This document shows positions 60,890 through 64,000 of a stretch of 64,000 bases of DNA, in pieces; the first letter of the stretch is position 1; the number at the start of each line of letters is the position of its first letter. The stretch spans positions 7,827,501 through 7,891,500 of the forward strand of contig NW_026262701.1 of NCBI RefSeq assembly GCF_021869535.1, in the 5' to 3' direction. Origin of the DNA: Mytilus californianus. Taxonomy: Eukaryota; Mollusca; Bivalvia; Mytilida; Mytilidae. The position numbers were made by a program, and so were the translations under genes. The notes below the pieces were generated by a model. That model was given only the letters and a program-made list of their open reading frames with translations, did not search any database and was not told the origin of the DNA.

Positions 60890-63805
60890 ATTTGTGGTAT
60901 TATTCATTGGCCATTTTAGTTCAATGGGATAGATGCGCAATCAGCATATCTACCAGACTTCGGTTTTTTCAGTGACAAGGCATTATCTGTATAGCGAAAC
61001 ATACAGTTAAAAACATAATGCTAGATTCTTTTTGTTCTTCTGCCACATTACAAAATACCAGAGCTAGTTGACAAGAACAAGGGCACATTTAGTTTCCATA
61101 GGAATGCCGAATGTATGTTGAATAACAAGTCCTTTTAACAAAACACATATGTTGTCAATAACATTGATGTTGTCAGATTAAGACAACCTTTTTATTCGAA
61201 TCAGTGAAGGTTTTTTAAAGTAAATATTTGTCCCTTTCGAAAACAAATATTTGTATCTGCGTTGTCCATTTGTCTTAGGCTTAAACCTGGTCGAAACTAA
61301 ACCGTATTGCAATACAAGTAAGTAAACTTACTTAAATGTTTAAAGTTGCTTAAAACATTGCTTTTGACGATCTCCCCTGAACGAAGCAAAATTATATTTT
61401 GACGGTTTAAAAAATTAGGAGATGAAATGATAATTGCAATAAAAGTTATATCTTATAATGAAAATAGTATCTTTTATGAATTTTAAAGCCAAAAAAATGT
61501 ACATTTCCGATTCACAATAAAATAGAAGTGTCTATTAGTATCTGAATGTAAATTACGTTTGTGATACATTTAATCCGATTGAAATACATATCCTCTGTCC
61601 ACGCTTCGCTAACGACAATCTGACACTGTCCTGCTTCGCCTTATGTTCTAATGTATGCATAACAGGAAACACTTACCATCAGGCCTGTCTATTCATCCGG
61701 TCTCGCTCCCTTTGCAGTTCATGCGATTCCCTCAGTTTTCGTTTGTTACTTTGATTTGCGTCCCTCTAAATTGATTTATGAGAATTTAAAATTGGTTAAC
61801 TACGTACTCTCGTCTACACTGAAGACCTTTCCCGGTTACTCTAATTTTGTCGCGTTGATACACATCTGCAAAATTTTAGAGGCAAAACTTCGTTCGTTGA
61901 GGTAATTCTTTATTATTCTCTCTTTTATCGGAACAAAGAGAAGAACTGAGCGTTGTCAGAATGCAAGTGAATCGTAGACACAGGATCCGTATTATAATTT
62001 CAAGTGTGATGAAATTTATAGCAAATTCAGTTTTCATAAGTTTCTTTTTTAAGATAAAATGTTTGAAGATGATGATTGTAAATTGTAGAACTTGAAATCT
62101 TACATCTTAGAAAAAAAACATCCAAATTTTGGATATAAATTTTGTTGTAAATCCAAACAGTGAACATATAGGCTAAGTTTTGATCTATCAGTCCCGTTGA
62201 TTTAAGATATTCCCGGAAAATAAGAACAGACGATGCATGACATTGGAATGAAATAGCTAATACTGTCCCTTTTGGTTTCTTCTTCGCTATTGCATTTTTT
62301 AAGTCATTTGTAAATTAGAATTTCAAGCAGCCATAGGGCAAAGAGAAACACGATGTTGAAAATGCGTGACTACTGCTATAGCAAACAAGCATTTTGTACA
62401 ATCATAAAGTATTCACATATTATGACTTCTGTGACTACAAGTTATCTCTGGATTAATGTCATTATGCTTTTCGAACCATTTCTCTTCGAGGAACATTTGA
62501 AAATGTTAAAGTCTAATTAAAGAATCCTTGTATTTCTATTTTATAATTGTAATTTGTGCAATTTTTGAAAATAAAATATTGTTCAAACTAAGAATTCAGG
62601 TGAATGTTCATATCAATGACGCTTATGTCAAAAGAGTAAAATACTGTAAATGTTCCTTATGATTAAATAACATAACACTTAATACATTTCGTTCGTCGAA
62701 AGCGCCTTTATAGATTTACCTTTATCAGGAACGCTCAAACCGAAACATTTATAAACCAGGGATAAACATACTAAAATACGCCTGGAGCTATATGACCGAA
62801 AGAAATAGCCACTTTTCCTGAAGGAGTTCGGTCCCTTAGTTTCTGAGGTTGCTACTTACAAGGAAGTTTTTTAATCAAGTGTTCCGAATATTTAGCGTAC
62901 GAAATCACGAGTTTTTTTAACAGATTTGGGATATCTGTTTTACAGATAATGACTGATATTTTTCAATTGTTGTTACAACGACCCCGTCTTCTTTTCCTCG
63001 AATGTAACATCCCCGAATTAGACGTATCCCAAATTTTGTACTTACACGAGCAAGACGACGGTTGCAATATGTGGAGCAGGTTCTGCTTGCCTTTTCGGAG
63101 CACCTTAGACTACCACCGTTTTTGGAGGGGTTCGTTTTGCTCAGTCTTTAGTTTTCTTTGCTGTTTTTTGTAGACTGTTGTTTGTTAATTGGTCTTTTTT
63201 TGTGTTTTGTCATGGCGATGCCAGTTTGTTTTCGACTGGTCAGTTTGAATATGCCTTTTGTATCTTCTACATCTCTTTTAATATCGGAGAATGTCATAAA
63301 AGTATATTATAAATTATGTCAGAGCTGAAACACTGAGTACTGAGCTGATTATACCCTCGGGGACTAGCAGCTCATCAGAAGCAGTATCAATTCAGTGCTA
63401 GTAATTGAAATTAACTCTAGATAAATCAAACACGATTTCTTATCCTACTTTCAGAGTATAGCTTTAGTATTTAGGGCCAAATAGGCATTGATCGAATCTT
63501 CTCCCTTTGAAGGAAACATCAATTCCTTAAATCATCGTAATCAGAATAAGTCACAGTTCATGCAACTGGTAAATGAATGTGTTTTTCAATTTATTGTGAT
63601 TAAAACGGTTTGATATATCACATTATTTTGCTGTAGTTTCTCTAAAATGACCAATCTAACAACCCATGCACAATCTTTACTATTATCATTTTAATGTACC
63701 ATACAACTTTGTTTATAAAAACTCATTAAAGATACTTTTATTTTAAACAAGAGTCCATATGTAGCAATATAAGTCGTCTTTGACTGCGCATCTGGAGGTG
63801 GCACT
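58988..63805. repeat. 4.8-kb direct tandem duplication, copy 2
   Basis: Begins at 'tgttggattctggg', abutting 'ggaggtggcact', and ends at the second 'ggaggtggcact', after which unique sequence leads into gene D. The seam shows at most 1-2 bp of microhomology. Confidence 0.92.
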
Positions 63806-63842
63806 ATATAAAATAAACTATTGCTGACAAACATTCAGTAAA
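60890..63842. other. second copy of the B-C-type spacer, 3' flank of gene D
   Basis: Parallel to 56070-58987, then about 37 unique bases. It holds the tail repeat at 62945-63270 and no gene. A minus-strand AATAAA (TTTATT near 63737) could serve gene D. Confidence 0.7.
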
Positions 63843-63979
63843 TCAAAGTTTATTTCCAGCTAAAGCCAACATCCATTTTGGAATGTATACAAAATTTGGA
63901 ACAAAGTTAGCAATCCATTTTGTCTTTGGGTTCATTTTGAGGAGTTCATTCACTTGTCTCATATTAAATGGATCTTTTC
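63843..63979 (-). CDS. DHRS1-like: gene D: last exon of a fourth DHRS1-like SDR
   Basis: A 137-nt terminal exon with the same acceptor phase and length as in genes A-C. The encoded tail reads DPFNMRQVNELLKMNPKTKW and then IPKWMLALAGNKL, nearly identical to gene C, but the stop is TGA rather than TAG. The rest of the gene lies beyond the right edge. Close similarity to gene C, together with the duplicated spacer, indicates that C and D arose from one segmental duplication. Confidence 0.85.
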
Positions 63980-64000
63980 CTAAAAAAATTATGAAATATA

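Overview
This window looks like AT-rich nuclear DNA of a bivalve mollusc, most likely a mytilid mussel. The genes are split into small exons, and many of the interspersed repeats are ones I recognise from mussel and other bivalve genomes. No bacterial operon, rRNA gene, tRNA gene or CRISPR array is visible.

The host content is one tandem gene family, all on the minus strand: paralogues of DHRS1-like short-chain dehydrogenase/reductase. Gene A (869-10670), gene B (17833-30537) and gene C (36491-47389, with a choice of first exons) each have nine coding exons of matching phase and encode about 320-330 residues. Only the last exon of gene D (63843-63979) lies inside the window. Gene A reads as intact. 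Gene B keeps all nine frames but has lost the GT at the donor of exon 2. Gene C is intact but has at least four ATG-bearing first exons.

The most unusual feature is in intron 1 of genes A, B and C. The part of the first coding exon that encodes the dinucleotide-binding TGxxxGIG segment, together with its GTGAGT donor, has been amplified into arrays of about 95-bp units (about 8 in A, 9 in B, about 24 in C). In gene C the array has itself been reduplicated as ~760-bp higher-order repeats, each carrying a complete start-codon exon plus its upstream sequence. The intergenic sequence is also reduplicated: 47.4-48.66 kb copies the region upstream of gene A, and 48.85-63.84 kb copies the gene B 5' end plus the B-C spacer.

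Mobile DNA fills most of the remaining sequence. There is a deleted DIRS-type tyrosine-recombinase retrotransposon (52858-56069), with a 272-bp perfect hairpin at its edge. Part of it was carried into a 4.8-kb direct tandem duplication (54172-58987 and 58988-63805). Two elements of ~0.6 kb are flanked by TTAA and have empty sites in the paralogous copy. Two elements combine an internal tandem core with a GACG-type minisatellite, one holding exactly four 502-bp units. Other items are tRNA-derived SINEs, decayed reverse-transcriptase elements with their 3' tails, and several minisatellites. Apart from the listed items, the long introns and spacers show only AT-rich non-coding sequence; most other open frames there are chance or repeat-derived.
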